Shown: piece after piece, positions 26,787 to 36,542 of the stretch
Numbering within the stretch: position 1 is the stretch's first letter
How the letters are laid out: each line of letters starts with the position of its first letter
From: Spirulinaceae cyanobacterium SM2_1_0
Lineage (GTDB): Bacteria > Cyanobacteriota > Cyanobacteriia > Cyanobacteriales > Spirulinaceae
Assembly: GCA_012031265.1 (NCBI GenBank)
Contig: JAAUTY010000007.1
Span: 1 to 64,000 of the forward strand
DNA: 64,000 nucleotides
Direction: 5' to 3'
Notes under the pieces: model-generated
Seen by the model: only the letters and a program-made list of their open reading frames with translations
Told to the model about the DNA's origin: nothing
Database searches by the model: none
Position numbers and translations under genes: made by a program

Positions 26787-28778
26787 TTAAAAGCGGTGAC
26801 CAAGGCCAAAATGCAAGCGTGTGTTACCGCGATCGCTGAAGCCCAGATCAGCGCGAATCACGCCCAAGGGCGAATCCAACCGCAAGCCCGCCCCATAACC
26901 AAAGCCACTGCCTTGGCGGACTTCTTCACCGTTTTCTCCTTGCACGGGGGCGCTCGAGCCGAGATCGGTGCCAAAGTCAGCGAAGACCACGCCAGTCAAC
27001 GGCGTTGTGAGAATCGGCACGCGGTACTCTGCTGAGGCGAGCGCATAGCTGCGGCCGCCGCCGATTTCGCTGAAGTTGTAGCCGCGAATCGAATGGCTGC
27101 CCCCGAGATTAAACGCCTGGTGGGGCGGCAAATCGCCGATCGTCGTCCCCGCTTGCACATTCACGGCCAGCACTTCCGGATTCTCCTGACCGAAGAGACG
27201 GGTGGGGACAAATTGCGCGTAGTTGGCCTCAAGGCGGTTGTTCAAAATGCTGCCACTGCCCACCGGTAAGGATTGCTCACTGCTCAGGCTCAAGTGCGAG
27301 CCGGTCGTGGGGTTGCGGGGATTGTCGCGCTGGTCGTTGGCGACATTGGCTTGGACGGTGACCAGATCGTCGATGCCCGTTGCGCTGAAGGATAGCGGGT
27401 TGCCGTAGCGATCGCGCGGCGCGAGATCCCCAGCCCCATCGCGGATACTGACGCGGCTGACATCCAACCCCACGGCGGCTTGCCAATCCTCAGCCACAGG
27501 GCGTTCGAGGGTGAAATTGCCACCGAAGCGGCCTTCTTGCGGGCGATCGCCATTCGGCAACCGCACATCAGCGTTGAAATTGCTGGCGGGACTGCGCTGT
27601 CGGAAGGCACTGGCGCTGTAACCAGGAGTGTCGGGTTGGCTAGCACGATAGGGATTGCGAAACTCGCCGTCGAATTGCAAATCACGGCGACCGGCCTGGA
27701 CATTGAGGTCGAGATTTTGACCCATGCCGCCCAGGTTGCGGTCGTTGTAATTCACGGTGCCGAAGACGCCGGTGGACTCGCTATAACCGCCGCCGACATT
27801 GACGCCGCGTGCTGGCACTTCACGCAATTGATAGGTCAAATCCGTCTGGTTGGCGTCGCCCTGAAGATCGACGGTGATGACTTGGAATAAACCCAGTTCA
27901 TAGAGGCGGCGCAAGTCGGTTTCCGCTGCCGCTACGCTGAAGATGTCACCCGGCTGCAAGGTGAGCTGGTCGGTGAGAAATTCTGGCTGGCTGCGCCCAT
28001 CAGTCGGCTGACCATCACTGTCAAAGAAACGAACATTCACCGACCGCAACTGTCCCTCGGCAACAGCCACTTGCACGCTGCCATCGGTTTGCACTTGGGC
28101 ATCGATGACGCGCGCCAGCGGGTAACCATTGTCCTCGTACCATTGATTCACTCGTTCGACTCCCTGACGCATCGCCTGCGGGCTGACGGGTTGCCCGAGT
28201 TGCGTTTGGAAGGCTTGCTGGGCAACTTCCGGCGTCAAGGCGCGGGCATTTTGCAGTTGCAGCGATCGCGCCACCACCGGTCTCACCTGATACACGACAT
28301 CGATGCCAGCATCATTAACAATCGTGCTGACAACATCTACCTCAGCAAACAAGCCAGTCGCAATCAGCGCTTGGACATCGACCGCTAGTTGGCGATCGCT
28401 GGTCGTTCCCCCTGGCTGCGTGGCGATCGCCCCCAGCGCGATCTGGCTCAGCTCCTCACTGACCCCCAGCACGCGCACACTCGTCGCCGTCAGCGCATAA
28501 TCACTGACGGTCGTATCCGTGGATTGGGGCAGACGACCACCGCCTGCGGGTCGGGCGGGTGCAAACTCAGGTACGGCCTCAACAGTGATCGTTGGTGTGG
28601 CGGCAATCGGGGTCGGCGGCGCGATCGAGGTTGCGGATGGCGCGCTGGTTAGGGCGACGGGTTCCGAGGGTGATGTGGCCGCCACTGGGAGTGTGGCGGT
28701 GGGGGCCGCGAGCGCCGCGCTACCCACCGCGCTTGCGGCAGTCAAGGTGCTCAGAGCCAGCCAGGGGTAGCGGATCAT
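26787..28778 (-). CDS. Omp85/BamA-family outer-membrane protein
   Basis: 663 aa. Residues 1-25 form a signal peptide. An Ala/Pro/Thr-rich linker (about 26-100) is followed by POTRA repeats (about 100-340), for example VDVVSTIVNDAGIDVVYQVR and QVITVDLQGDANQTDLTYQL. The C-terminal half is a 16-strand-type barrel with SHSIRGYNFSEIGGGRSY (the lid motif region) and YGAGLRLDSPLGVIRADLGF, ending in the outer-membrane signature Phe (GHRF). In cyanobacteria such proteins insert outer-membrane proteins or move solutes. The proline-rich linker is typical of the cyanobacterial branch. The 5' leader carries a hairpin (28793-28828). Confidence 0.92.
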   Translation of the reverse strand: MIRYPWLALSTLTAASAVGSAALAAPTATLPVAATSPSEPVALTSAPSATSIAPPTPIAATPTITVEAVPEFAPARPAGGGRLPQSTDTTVSDYALTATSVRVLGVSEELSQIALGAIATQPGGTTSDRQLAVDVQALIATGLFAEVDVVSTIVNDAGIDVVYQVRPVVARSLQLQNARALTPEVAQQAFQTQLGQPVSPQAMRQGVERVNQWYEDNGYPLARVIDAQVQTDGSVQVAVAEGQLRSVNVRFFDSDGQPTDGRSQPEFLTDQLTLQPGDIFSVAAAETDLRRLYELGLFQVITVDLQGDANQTDLTYQLREVPARGVNVGGGYSESTGVFGTVNYNDRNLGGMGQNLDLNVQAGRRDLQFDGEFRNPYRASQPDTPGYSASAFRQRSPASNFNADVRLPNGDRPQEGRFGGNFTLERPVAEDWQAAVGLDVSRVSIRDGAGDLAPRDRYGNPLSFSATGIDDLVTVQANVANDQRDNPRNPTTGSHLSLSSEQSLPVGSGSILNNRLEANYAQFVPTRLFGQENPEVLAVNVQAGTTIGDLPPHQAFNLGGSHSIRGYNFSEIGGGRSYALASAEYRVPILTTPLTGVVFADFGTDLGSSAPVQGENGEEVRQGSGFGYGAGLRLDSPLGVIRADLGFSDRGNTRLHFGLGHRF

Positions 28779-28792
28779 GCTTGTGTATCCTC

Positions 28793-28828
28793 AGTCAAGA
28801 CGCAAAACAATGTTCTTTGCTCTTGACT
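28793..28828 (-). promoter_or_regulatory. Hairpin in the omp85 leader
   Basis: AGTCAAGA (28793-28800) pairs with TCTTGACT (28821-28828), and inside it GCAAA pairs with TTTGC with one bulged base. It lies 15-50 nt upstream of the omp85 ATG. It could be a regulatory stem in the mRNA leader. No conserved RNA family is recognised. Confidence 0.4.
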
Positions 28829-29091
28829 CACCCGCGAAACGGCGGTTCCGGAACCTGTGGCGGCTGCCAGGGTGGCACAGTCTCAGATGATCCAAGCATA
28901 AATTTGTAGCGGTCAGGACTGAGGCGGGATTGAGACGAGTCGGCGATCGCCCACAGCTCATGACTAAATTCTGCTGATGGAGCGCTTAAACTATTGAGGG
29001 ATGTCGATCAACTGGGAATCCTGTTGCCTAGCTTTGGCCGCCCCAGCCAACCATCCATCTTGCGATCGCGCTCCAACTTTCACTAACGCTT
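28829..29091. other. Divergent intergenic region omp85 / aspartic protease
   Basis: Holds the promoters of two divergent genes. I see no repeat or gene in it. One HIP1 octamer lies in the middle. Confidence 0.4.
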
Positions 29092-29802
29092 ATGAAACCC
29101 CGTGCCCTACTGCTTGCGATTCCCCTACTGTTCGGTGGCCTGACAGCCGCCCGTCCAGCTCAGGCTCAGAGCTACCTCAACGAAACCTTGAGCCAAGCCA
29201 TCTGCGCGCAGGATTGGTTTCAGGCGATCGTGGTGCTGGAGGAAATGAAGCGGGTGCTGCCCAATCGCGCAGAGCGCTTAACGATTTATCAAAGCCAATT
29301 GCAGAACTTGGCGGATCGCAACGTCTTCATGCCCGGTTGGGATTGCGCGACAGGGGGCTTACCCAGCGCCACGTCAGCGCCCGGATCAGAACCCGATCCC
29401 ATCGCCGTCGCTCCGATGGGCACCTTCCGCGTGCCGATTAAGCGACGCATCTCCGGAATTCCCGTCGTCGATGTCACCTTCAACAGTTCCGAAACCTTCG
29501 AGATGCTCTTTGACACGGGCGCATCGGTCACGAAAATCTTGCCGAGTATGGCGCAGCGACTGGAGCTAGAATCCGTGGGGCAAATCCGCACAACGGTTGC
29601 CGACGGCCGTGCCATTGACAGCGATCTCGGTCGCTTGCAATCAGTGCAGTTGGGCGACCTGATTGTGAATAATGTGGATGTCACCTTCGCCGCTGGCACC
29701 AACGAGGATAACCTCGGCGGCATGGGCTTGCTGGGGCAGAATGTTTTTGGCAATTACGATGTCACGATCGGCGAGGAATTTATTGAACTACGGGAGCGGT
29801 AG
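29092..29802 (+). CDS. Retropepsin-like aspartic protease, secreted
   Basis: 236 aa. A signal peptide (residues 1-24, ending PAQAQ) is followed by a helical region of about 75 residues and a Ser/Pro linker, then a single retroviral-type protease domain from about 105. The catalytic motif is LFDTGASVTKI, with a hydrophobic-hydrophobic-Gly partner MGLLGQNVFGNYDV. The family (clan AA, TIGR02281-like) works as homodimers in the periplasm or membrane. Substrates are unknown. Helical N-terminal domains of this kind occur in cyanobacterial members. Confidence 0.8.
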   Translation: MKPRALLLAIPLLFGGLTAARPAQAQSYLNETLSQAICAQDWFQAIVVLEEMKRVLPNRAERLTIYQSQLQNLADRNVFMPGWDCATGGLPSATSAPGSEPDPIAVAPMGTFRVPIKRRISGIPVVDVTFNSSETFEMLFDTGASVTKILPSMAQRLELESVGQIRTTVADGRAIDSDLGRLQSVQLGDLIVNNVDVTFAAGTNEDNLGGMGLLGQNVFGNYDVTIGEEFIELRER

Positions 29803-30173
29803 TCCCCAATGCAGAGATGCAACTCTGGTGGGTGGCGTGTGGGTAGCCTGCATGAGTGAACCTACAGTCGCGCCATGTTCAGGTTGAACAGCATCATTTT
29901 TGAATCTGTATATTTACTAAAAAAACAATAGTCTTCCACAAGAGGCATTAACTCTAGTGAAGAGATTGATCCAGTGAAGAGATTGATAGAAATGTTTTTG
30001 GGCATTCCTCTACCAAAGAAGGTCAATTGACGAACACAAAATTACTGGTATGCAAATCAAACTATAGTCACAACCAAGATCCCAAATATTGCAACTTGGA
30101 AGCCGTATCAACTACTGATGAGTGGCGGCTCACAGTTTAGCAATTGAATGCTTGACGCTGCCGCGTTAAATGC
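29803..30173. other. AT-rich intergenic region with tandem 15-mer
   Basis: No gene seen. A 15-mer AGTGAAGAGATTGAT occurs at 29956-29970 and again at 29973-29987, 17 bp apart. The AT-rich composition contrasts with flanking coding DNA. Confidence 0.4.
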
Positions 30174-31337
30174 TCACAGGTTTTGGTAGAAGGCGAGTTG
30201 TTCGCGCGCCAAGGCGATGTTGGTGTAGTGCTGCATGGCGCGCTCGTAGCCACGCCGCCCCAATTGAGCGGTTTGCTCCGGGTTGGACATGAGTTGCCGC
30301 AGGCGATCGCTCAGCGCCTCCGCATCCCCTTCCGGAAAAATCAACCCGGCCTCACCAATGACATGGGGGATTTCACCGGAATCGGAGCCGAGGGTCGGCA
30401 CCTGACAAGCCATGGCTTCGATCAGGACATGGCCGAACTGTTCTTTCCAACCTACGGCCGTCAGGGTTCTCACATTGGCGGTTGTTTCGGAGGGCAGCAC
30501 CAGAACACTCATCAAGTTGATATAGCGCGGCACTTCGTCGTGGGGAACGCTCTCGATGAAGATGACGCGATCGCCAATCCCGGCAGCACTCGCCTGTTGG
30601 GCGATTTCCTGACGCAGGGTTCCTCGCCCGAGGAGCAATAGCTTCCAGGGAAGCTCGACCAGTTTTGCTAGTGCTGCCAACAGAGTGAGGATGCCCTTCT
30701 CCGCCACGAACCGGCCCGCAAAGCCGACTACAAATTCGTCCGGCGTGAGGTTGAGCTGTGCCGCCAGTTCAGGCTGCGGCTGTGGCTGGAACAGTGTTTC
30801 ATCCACGCCCAACTGGGGCATGACGGCGATCACGCCCCGGTAGCCATGTTCACGCAGAATATCAGCTCCGTCCTGGTTACCGGCGATCGCGCCATGGGTG
30901 TTCTGGAGATTGAAGCGCTCCAGCCAGTTGATCGGAAACTGGTTCTGATAGGGAAGATTCCACCAGGTAAAAAAGCAATTTTTTGCCTTCAAGCCCAGCA
31001 ATTTATTGAGCACAATCGTCTGAGCATAGGCGAGAGATTTTGCCCCTTGCTCGACTTGAATGATGTCGGGTTTGAACTCACGCAGTAGCTTGATCAGCTC
31101 CAACCCAAAGGTCAGTAATCCCTGATTATTCTCACTGAAATTCGCCACTGGCACAAGACGAAAGCCACCATCCTGATATGGCTCGGACACGATCGTTTTC
31201 CTCTGCACGCCACCGGGCCGCCAGCGCTTCGGGACAACGACGGTGACTTCGATGTCATCTGCAAGCTGGGCGATCGCCCGCAATTTTTCACGATTGAGGG
31301 CGACGATGTAGGTGTGACTGGCAACCAGAATACGCAT
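30174..31337 (-). CDS. Glycosyltransferase family 4
   Basis: 387 aa from ATG 31337 (MRILVASHTYIVALNREKL). GT-B fold with GFAGRFVAEKGILTLLAALA, KLLLLGRGTLRQE, VIFIESVPHDEVPRYINLM and a late GHVLIEAMACQVPTLGSDSGEIP E-x7-E signature (one Glu in LIEAMA). It follows a GT2 after 10 bp and an O-antigen polymerase-like gene further upstream, all on this strand, so it belongs to a polysaccharide operon. The donor and acceptor are unknown. Confidence 0.83.
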   Translation of the reverse strand: MRILVASHTYIVALNREKLRAIAQLADDIEVTVVVPKRWRPGGVQRKTIVSEPYQDGGFRLVPVANFSENNQGLLTFGLELIKLLREFKPDIIQVEQGAKSLAYAQTIVLNKLLGLKAKNCFFTWWNLPYQNQFPINWLERFNLQNTHGAIAGNQDGADILREHGYRGVIAVMPQLGVDETLFQPQPQPELAAQLNLTPDEFVVGFAGRFVAEKGILTLLAALAKLVELPWKLLLLGRGTLRQEIAQQASAAGIGDRVIFIESVPHDEVPRYINLMSVLVLPSETTANVRTLTAVGWKEQFGHVLIEAMACQVPTLGSDSGEIPHVIGEAGLIFPEGDAEALSDRLRQLMSNPEQTAQLGRRGYERAMQHYTNIALAREQLAFYQNL

Positions 31338-31347
31338 TGGCTCTCCC

Positions 31348-32355
31348 TCACACGGCGACCGTAGGCTGGGCAGCGCGCTCACCCGCTTCGGGATCTTGGC
31401 GAGTGTAGACTTGTCCGTCTTGCCAAATACCTTGGAAGCGCGTCTTTAGCGCATCCAAAAACCCTAGTTTATAGAACAGTCCCCGTACCAAGATTTTCAC
31501 AGGCGAGCCACTTTTGTTGCAAGGAGGATTGCCAAGGACGTGGCAATCGAAGAGTTTGACGTACAAGCGCGCTTGCTGACCGAGGGTGAGGTTCTTCTGC
31601 GCCATCAGGAAGTGATTGTGGTAGAAGGTGACCTGATAGCGGAGCGATCGCGTGCTGATATCGTGACACCCCCCCGTCTCCTCGCCCAAATGCACCAGAT
31701 TCGCCCCCGGATCGTACCAAATCCGGTAGCCCGTGCGCCGCAAGCGGAGGCAAAAATCGGACTCCTCACGCACCGCCGAACCCCGAAACCGTTCATCAAA
31801 CCAGACGCCGTGCTCCACAAAAATCGCGCGCCGATAGGACATATTGCAACCACGCGCTGAGATCACCCACTGCGGCTTTATGGTGTGAACCAGATCGATG
31901 TGATACCAAGCAATGCCCGGATCCATCGCGGCGGCGGGAAGGTCTTCGATGACGACATCACCACCAGAATCTGACAGCTTCATCCGGTCAAACACCCGTC
32001 CCGCTACCGCCCCGACTTCTGAGCGTGTGTAGTGGCGGGCATGGGCGTGCAAATAACCAGCCGGAATCTGTACATCATCATCAATGAAAACGACCACTTC
32101 TCCGCGCGCGCGTCGCACACCATAGTTGCGTGCTCCCGGCAAGCTCGCCCAATCCAAGCGCCACCAAGAAATTTTGCCAGCCGCGCTAAGGTCTTGCAAA
32201 AACTGCTGAGTTGCCGATTCATGGTCACGGGTCTGATCGACTACCAACACCTCGAAGTCAGGATAGTCTTGCTCTAAAATCGAACGCACCGAGTCACACA
32301 AGATAGACTCGCGCCCATAGGTAGGAATGATGACCGAAAGTTTCGGGAGGTTCAT
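31348..32355 (-). CDS. Glycosyltransferase family 2
   Basis: 335 aa from ATG 32355. LSVIIPTYGRESILCDSVRS, VLVVDQTRDHE and VVFIDDDVQIPAGYL (DDD metal motif) are classical GT2 features. WFDERFRGSAVREESDFCLRL corresponds to the acceptor/catalytic region ED motif. No membrane segment is evident, except a weakly hydrophobic C-terminus. It sits between the polymerase-like gene (76 bp upstream) and the GT4 (10 bp downstream) and is probably translated with them. Confidence 0.85.
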   Translation of the reverse strand: MNLPKLSVIIPTYGRESILCDSVRSILEQDYPDFEVLVVDQTRDHESATQQFLQDLSAAGKISWWRLDWASLPGARNYGVRRARGEVVVFIDDDVQIPAGYLHAHARHYTRSEVGAVAGRVFDRMKLSDSGGDVVIEDLPAAAMDPGIAWYHIDLVHTIKPQWVISARGCNMSYRRAIFVEHGVWFDERFRGSAVREESDFCLRLRRTGYRIWYDPGANLVHLGEETGGCHDISTRSLRYQVTFYHNHFLMAQKNLTLGQQARLYVKLFDCHVLGNPPCNKSGSPVKILVRGLFYKLGFLDALKTRFQGIWQDGQVYTRQDPEAGERAAQPTVAV

Positions 32356-32430
32356 AACCAAAAATATTAGCGCTTACAATTCAGCATCAAGATTCCGTAA
32401 GGGATGTACCCATTGCGTAACACCAAAGCT

Positions 32431-34158
32431 TTAGGCAACTTCGTCCTTGACCTCAAGACCCAATGCTCGCCGACGCCGCGCCTGCTCCTGGCGCAAGAGT
32501 TCAGCTTCTTGTTCTTGAGCTAGCTTAGCTTGTTCTTGCTCCTGTTTGTCCAACTCGGGTAGCTTGAGAATGACTCCAACCAATAGCCAATAATAAACCG
32601 CAACTGGGTCAGTATCCAGAGGATACCAGTAGGGAAAATAACTGATAATCATGATGAAAACCCAGTAACTCGCACCGAAATCACGGAGGACTTTGGTTTT
32701 GAGTTTGCGGTTGCTCTTGAAGGTGACAAGCGTGACCTGGGTGGTAAATGCGAGAAAGGCAATTAAGCCCATCCACCCCATCTCGTAAAGGAGCTTGGGA
32801 TGAAAGGTTTCAACCAAGGCAGTAGGCCCGAAGACGCGCGTCGAGTTGGTGGCGCGACCTAGGCCGCGGCCGAGGACACCTCTTTGCTCTTTGACCGCCC
32901 ATGTAAATTGTTCTTGAATAAAGGCATGAGGGGGGGATGCTTCAGCACGGCTCCTGAAACTATCAACTCTCTCTTGGATGATTTCAGGATTGGTGCTGAG
33001 TGCAATGGTGGCGACAAGTGCTAAGCCAATACCGATGGGCAAAAATCGTTTCAGGTTCGCCAACTGCCCCGTCATCACCAAAAGAATCACTGTGACAACA
33101 GGAACCAGCGCCAGGGCGATGCGTTGACCGGAAATGAACGAGTTGACAAAGACCAGCGCCATCCCTGCTAAGCCCGCTAAGCGCCAGAGAACCGCGGGAT
33201 CATTAAAGGCAACTGTGAAAGTCAGAGCACCGTTGGCGATCAGAAACCAAGCCCAATGCCAGGGTGAGGCAAAGGTTCCGGGCAGGCGAATTTGATTCTG
33301 AGAGGGGCTAAAAGTTAGTGAGCCGCCAATGAAGCATTTCGCATCGAGCGATGCCTTGAATAAGTCAACCCCAGTAGCATTGCGAGTCCCTTCGCAGACA
33401 CCGGAGTCGAGCAACACATACTGGTAAATGCCGAGTGAACAGCAGATGAGTGCAAGAATCAGGTGAAGTCGGGCGAGCCAAAGGAGATGCTTTTTGGTTT
33501 CGATCAGGTAATAGGCGCAGAAGATGAGCGGGACATAGCCAACTAACACTTTGAGACCGAGAATCCCCTGCGCGATGGGAATGCCCTCACTACAGGGGAT
33601 TTTTGCCTGCTTCATGGCTCGTGTACACTCTGGCAGCAATTGCTGCATTCCGTTGACGACTAGCATCGTCAGCAGCGCACAGACCAATAAGAAAATCAAA
33701 GTGCCAACGAGTTTTTTGGAGACAATGATTGGCTTTTTTTTGCGTTGGCACTCAAGCATCAGCGCTAAGCAGGCAGGGAGAAAAAAGCCGTCCTTCGCCA
33801 AATTAAACAGGGCATTGCCGCCCATGAACTGATAGAGGACTGTACCTCCGAATGGCATGTAGATCAAGAACAGCCAAAGCGCGGTACGGGGATACATATA
33901 CGAAACGTACATGACCGGGACGCCTGCGCCGAGAGCCGCCCCGATTTTGGGGTCGATCGCCACCAATGGCAGGCCGAGGCAAACGAAGCAGGTAATCGCT
34001 ACCGCTGAAACCTGAATCAACTTTTGTCGTTGCTTCTTGGCCGTTCGCTTCAGCGCGGCTTCTTCCTTTTTGCTCAGTGTGGTTTGTGCGGCTTGTTGTT
34101 GACCTGACTGGCGCTTTGACTTGGCTGGCTGCTTATTCTTTTTCTTGCCCTTCAGCAT
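32431..34158 (-). CDS. O-antigen polymerase/ligase-like membrane protein, possibly HpsL
   Basis: 575 aa. A strongly basic cytoplasmic N-terminus (MLKGKKKNKQPAKSKRQ) precedes about 11-12 transmembrane segments and a polar periplasmic loop containing RVDSFRSRAEASPP and GRGLGRATNSTRVFGP, as in Wzy/WaaL proteins. The C-terminus is a charged Glu/Gln/Arg helix. The layout (lysine-rich start, charged tail) reminds me of HpsL of hormogonium polysaccharide synthesis in filamentous cyanobacteria, but I cannot confirm it. It probably polymerises or transfers the repeat unit made by the next two glycosyltransferases. Confidence 0.6.
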   Translation of the reverse strand: MLKGKKKNKQPAKSKRQSGQQQAAQTTLSKKEEAALKRTAKKQRQKLIQVSAVAITCFVCLGLPLVAIDPKIGAALGAGVPVMYVSYMYPRTALWLFLIYMPFGGTVLYQFMGGNALFNLAKDGFFLPACLALMLECQRKKKPIIVSKKLVGTLIFLLVCALLTMLVVNGMQQLLPECTRAMKQAKIPCSEGIPIAQGILGLKVLVGYVPLIFCAYYLIETKKHLLWLARLHLILALICCSLGIYQYVLLDSGVCEGTRNATGVDLFKASLDAKCFIGGSLTFSPSQNQIRLPGTFASPWHWAWFLIANGALTFTVAFNDPAVLWRLAGLAGMALVFVNSFISGQRIALALVPVVTVILLVMTGQLANLKRFLPIGIGLALVATIALSTNPEIIQERVDSFRSRAEASPPHAFIQEQFTWAVKEQRGVLGRGLGRATNSTRVFGPTALVETFHPKLLYEMGWMGLIAFLAFTTQVTLVTFKSNRKLKTKVLRDFGASYWVFIMIISYFPYWYPLDTDPVAVYYWLLVGVILKLPELDKQEQEQAKLAQEQEAELLRQEQARRRRALGLEVKDEVA

Positions 34159-34554
34159 GACAATCGTGCCGCCACAGCGAACTGCTAATCTTAAGCTAGG
34201 TTAGCGATGCTGCCCAAAGTATAGCCCGTCTCACTGGGTTCTGTAGTGGCGGGATCGAGGCGTCGTTGACGGGGACAAGCTATGAGTGGTAATGGCTTCT
34301 TGCGTGAGAATGGGTCTGATACCTAAGCCTGTTCTTGGAACCCAAGAGTTGTATCCCTCATCCCCAGCTCTTCTCCCAGCTTGGGTGAGGGTTGGGATTT
34401 TTGGGGTACGGATACCGTAATTTACTCTGAAAATAGACTCCTTTTTCATCCTTGAGGGTGACGCCACCCCAGGGTTGCGACGTAACCCAGGCTGCGATCA
34501 TGCTTTTGCTCTCTCCCTACAACCACCAAATCTTGTCTATCCGAAGACTCAGCC
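34159..34554. repeat. Intergenic region with a type C-related repeat at 34353-34398
   Basis: The stretch between the two divergent polysaccharide genes has no gene. At 34353-34398 the sequence ATCCCTCATCCCCAGCTC and GCTTGGGTGAGGGTTGGGA is a partial copy of the repeat family represented by the 191-bp elements at 49912 and 51285. The remainder should hold both promoters. Confidence 0.4.
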
Positions 34555-35703
34555 ATGACAACTCGTAAACGGATTGCGCTCTACTATCCAAACTTTGCTG
34601 GCGGGGGTGCGGAAGCCGTAGGACTGTGGATTTTAGAAGCGCTCAAGGATGACTATGATTTGTCTCTCTTCACGCTGACCCCTGTTGATCTGGCAAAGCT
34701 GGATCGAATGTATGGGACGCAATTAATGGGGGTTGGGGTCAAGGTGCAATCAGTCTGCCCGCCCCCGCTCACCGGGATCGCGAAAGTGGCGATCGCCAAT
34801 TCAGCCGTCGGACGCTACATTAGCTTGCACTGGCCGCTCCGCCGCCTCAAAGCCGAGCACGCCGACTACGACTTGGCGATCTCGGGTTATAACGCCGCCG
34901 ATCTAGGTGCGCCCGGCATCCAGTATGTCCACTGGGTCGGGGTCGTGGATAATATTGTCCGCAAACAGCCCATTTATGGTCGCATTGCCGATTTCGATCC
35001 GGCGCGCCTCCTAGAAAATTGGTCGCTGGCCAATTCGCAATTTGTCGCGGAGCGCTTCCACAAGGACTATGGCAAAACAGCGCGGGTGGTCTATCCGCCG
35101 GTGGTGATGGATGTCCAGGACATTCCGTGGGAGGCGAAGGATGATGCCTTCATTTGCAGTGGCCGTTTGGTCAAAGCCAAAAGCCCGCACAAAGCGATTC
35201 AGATCCTCAGTCGGGTGCGCCAGCAAGGCTACGATGTGAAGTTGCACCTCACGGGCGGCGGCGGCGGGACTTATGCTTGGCAGTACGGGCGATTTCTGAG
35301 GCAGATGGTCGCGCGGAATGCTGACTGGGTGACGCTGCACGAAAATTTGAATTATCGGGATTATGTCAAGTTGCTGGCGACCTGCCGCTATGGCATTCAC
35401 CACAAGCCGGAGCCGTTTGGCATCTCGATTGCCGAGATGGTGAAAGCGGGAGCGATCCCGTTTGTGCGATCGCGCGGTGGTCAAGTAGAGATTGTTGGGA
35501 TCGAAAATGAGGCGCTCTTTTTCGATGGTATCGACCAGGCGGTGGAGAAAATCGTCGCGGTGCTGGGCGATCGCCAGCGCCTGGACGACCTCCGCACCCA
35601 GCTCACGGCGCGCAACCAACTGTTCTCAACTGAGCGCTTCATGACTGAGATTCGTCAGGCGGTCGCCGAGTTTTTTGCGACGCCAGCACCGGTTCAAGCG
35701 TAG
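34555..35703 (+). CDS. Glycosyltransferase family 4 (ALG11-like)
   Basis: 382 aa from ATG 34555. ALYYPNFAGGGAEAVGLWIL is a glycine-rich N-terminal loop; GRLVKAKSPHKAIQIL and YGIHHKPEPFGISIAEMVKAG form the donor site with the E-x7-E type motif. The central YVHWVGVVDNIVRK and VYPPVV are features of eukaryote-like mannosyltransferases such as ALG11. It is divergent from the HpsL-like operon and probably serves the same polysaccharide. Confidence 0.8.
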   Translation: MTTRKRIALYYPNFAGGGAEAVGLWILEALKDDYDLSLFTLTPVDLAKLDRMYGTQLMGVGVKVQSVCPPPLTGIAKVAIANSAVGRYISLHWPLRRLKAEHADYDLAISGYNAADLGAPGIQYVHWVGVVDNIVRKQPIYGRIADFDPARLLENWSLANSQFVAERFHKDYGKTARVVYPPVVMDVQDIPWEAKDDAFICSGRLVKAKSPHKAIQILSRVRQQGYDVKLHLTGGGGGTYAWQYGRFLRQMVARNADWVTLHENLNYRDYVKLLATCRYGIHHKPEPFGISIAEMVKAGAIPFVRSRGGQVEIVGIENEALFFDGIDQAVEKIVAVLGDRQRLDDLRTQLTARNQLFSTERFMTEIRQAVAEFFATPAPVQA

Positions 35704-35765
35704 CAAGTCTGGTATTGCGGTTTGCGCCCTGGTGGACAGGCTGAGCACTGAGTTTCTGAGGCATC

Positions 35766-36494
35766 ATGCAGCAGGTTTTGATCGTAGAAGACGATCGTGA
35801 AATCGCCCAACTGGTCGAGACGACCTTGACCCGTGAGGGCTTTATCTGTCGGCGTGTGGCGGATGGTAGACAGGCGATCGCCACCTTTCAGGACTGGCAA
35901 CCTGATGTCATTGTGTTGGATCTGATGCTGCCCGAACTGGATGGCCTCGAGGTCTGTACCCGCATTCGCCAGCAATTCACCCACAAAGACCCCTACATCC
36001 TGATGCTGACGGCACGGGGCGAAGAGATCGATCGCGTCATTGGCCTCTCGACTGGTGCCGATGACTATCTGACCAAGCCTTTTAGTCCCCGCGAGCTCGT
36101 GGCACGGGTGCGCGCCCTGCTGCGACGCAGCCTGCGCCATGGCGATCCCCAAGCCCCAGCCGCCGCCAACGTCTATCGCAGCCGTCATTTCAGTGTTGAT
36201 CTCGATCGCCATGTGGCGAGTCGGCAACTGGCGGGGGAGACGGAACCGCAGCACCTCGAGCTGACCCAGCTCGAGTTCAAGCTGCTCGCTGCCTTCCTGA
36301 GCTATCCGGGTCGGGCTTGGACACGGTTGCAACTGATCGAGAAACTCTGGGGCGATGATTTTTTCGGCGATGAGCGGGTCGTCGATACCCACATTGGCCG
36401 CCTGCGGAAGAAAGTGGAACCCGAACCAACCCAACCTAGCTTTATTAAAACTGTGGTCGGAGTGGGTTACAAGTTTGAAGACGAGCGCAGCTAA
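35766..36494 (+). CDS. OmpR-family response regulator
   Basis: 242 aa. The receiver domain has D9/D10 acidic pair, phospho-acceptor D52 (VIVLDLMLPELDG), and the conserved T and K in LMLTARG and YLTKPFSP. The winged-helix output domain contains LTQLEFKLLAAFLSYPGRAWTR and VVDTHIGRLRKKVEPEP, FIKTVVGVGYKF. No kinase lies next to it. The DNA targets cannot be told from sequence. It is convergent with rpaA 48 bp away. Confidence 0.88.
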   Translation: MQQVLIVEDDREIAQLVETTLTREGFICRRVADGRQAIATFQDWQPDVIVLDLMLPELDGLEVCTRIRQQFTHKDPYILMLTARGEEIDRVIGLSTGADDYLTKPFSPRELVARVRALLRRSLRHGDPQAPAAANVYRSRHFSVDLDRHVASRQLAGETEPQHLELTQLEFKLLAAFLSYPGRAWTRLQLIEKLWGDDFFGDERVVDTHIGRLRKKVEPEPTQPSFIKTVVGVGYKFEDERS

Positions 36495-36542
36495 GCCGGA
36501 GGAGCGATTTTTACGGTTGTGGCTGGGGCGATCGCGCCGTAA

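Noticed and set aside
29956-29987. Tandem 15-mer considered as a CRISPR or iteron
   Set aside because: Only two copies with a 2-nt spacer; too short for a CRISPR and no replication gene nearby.
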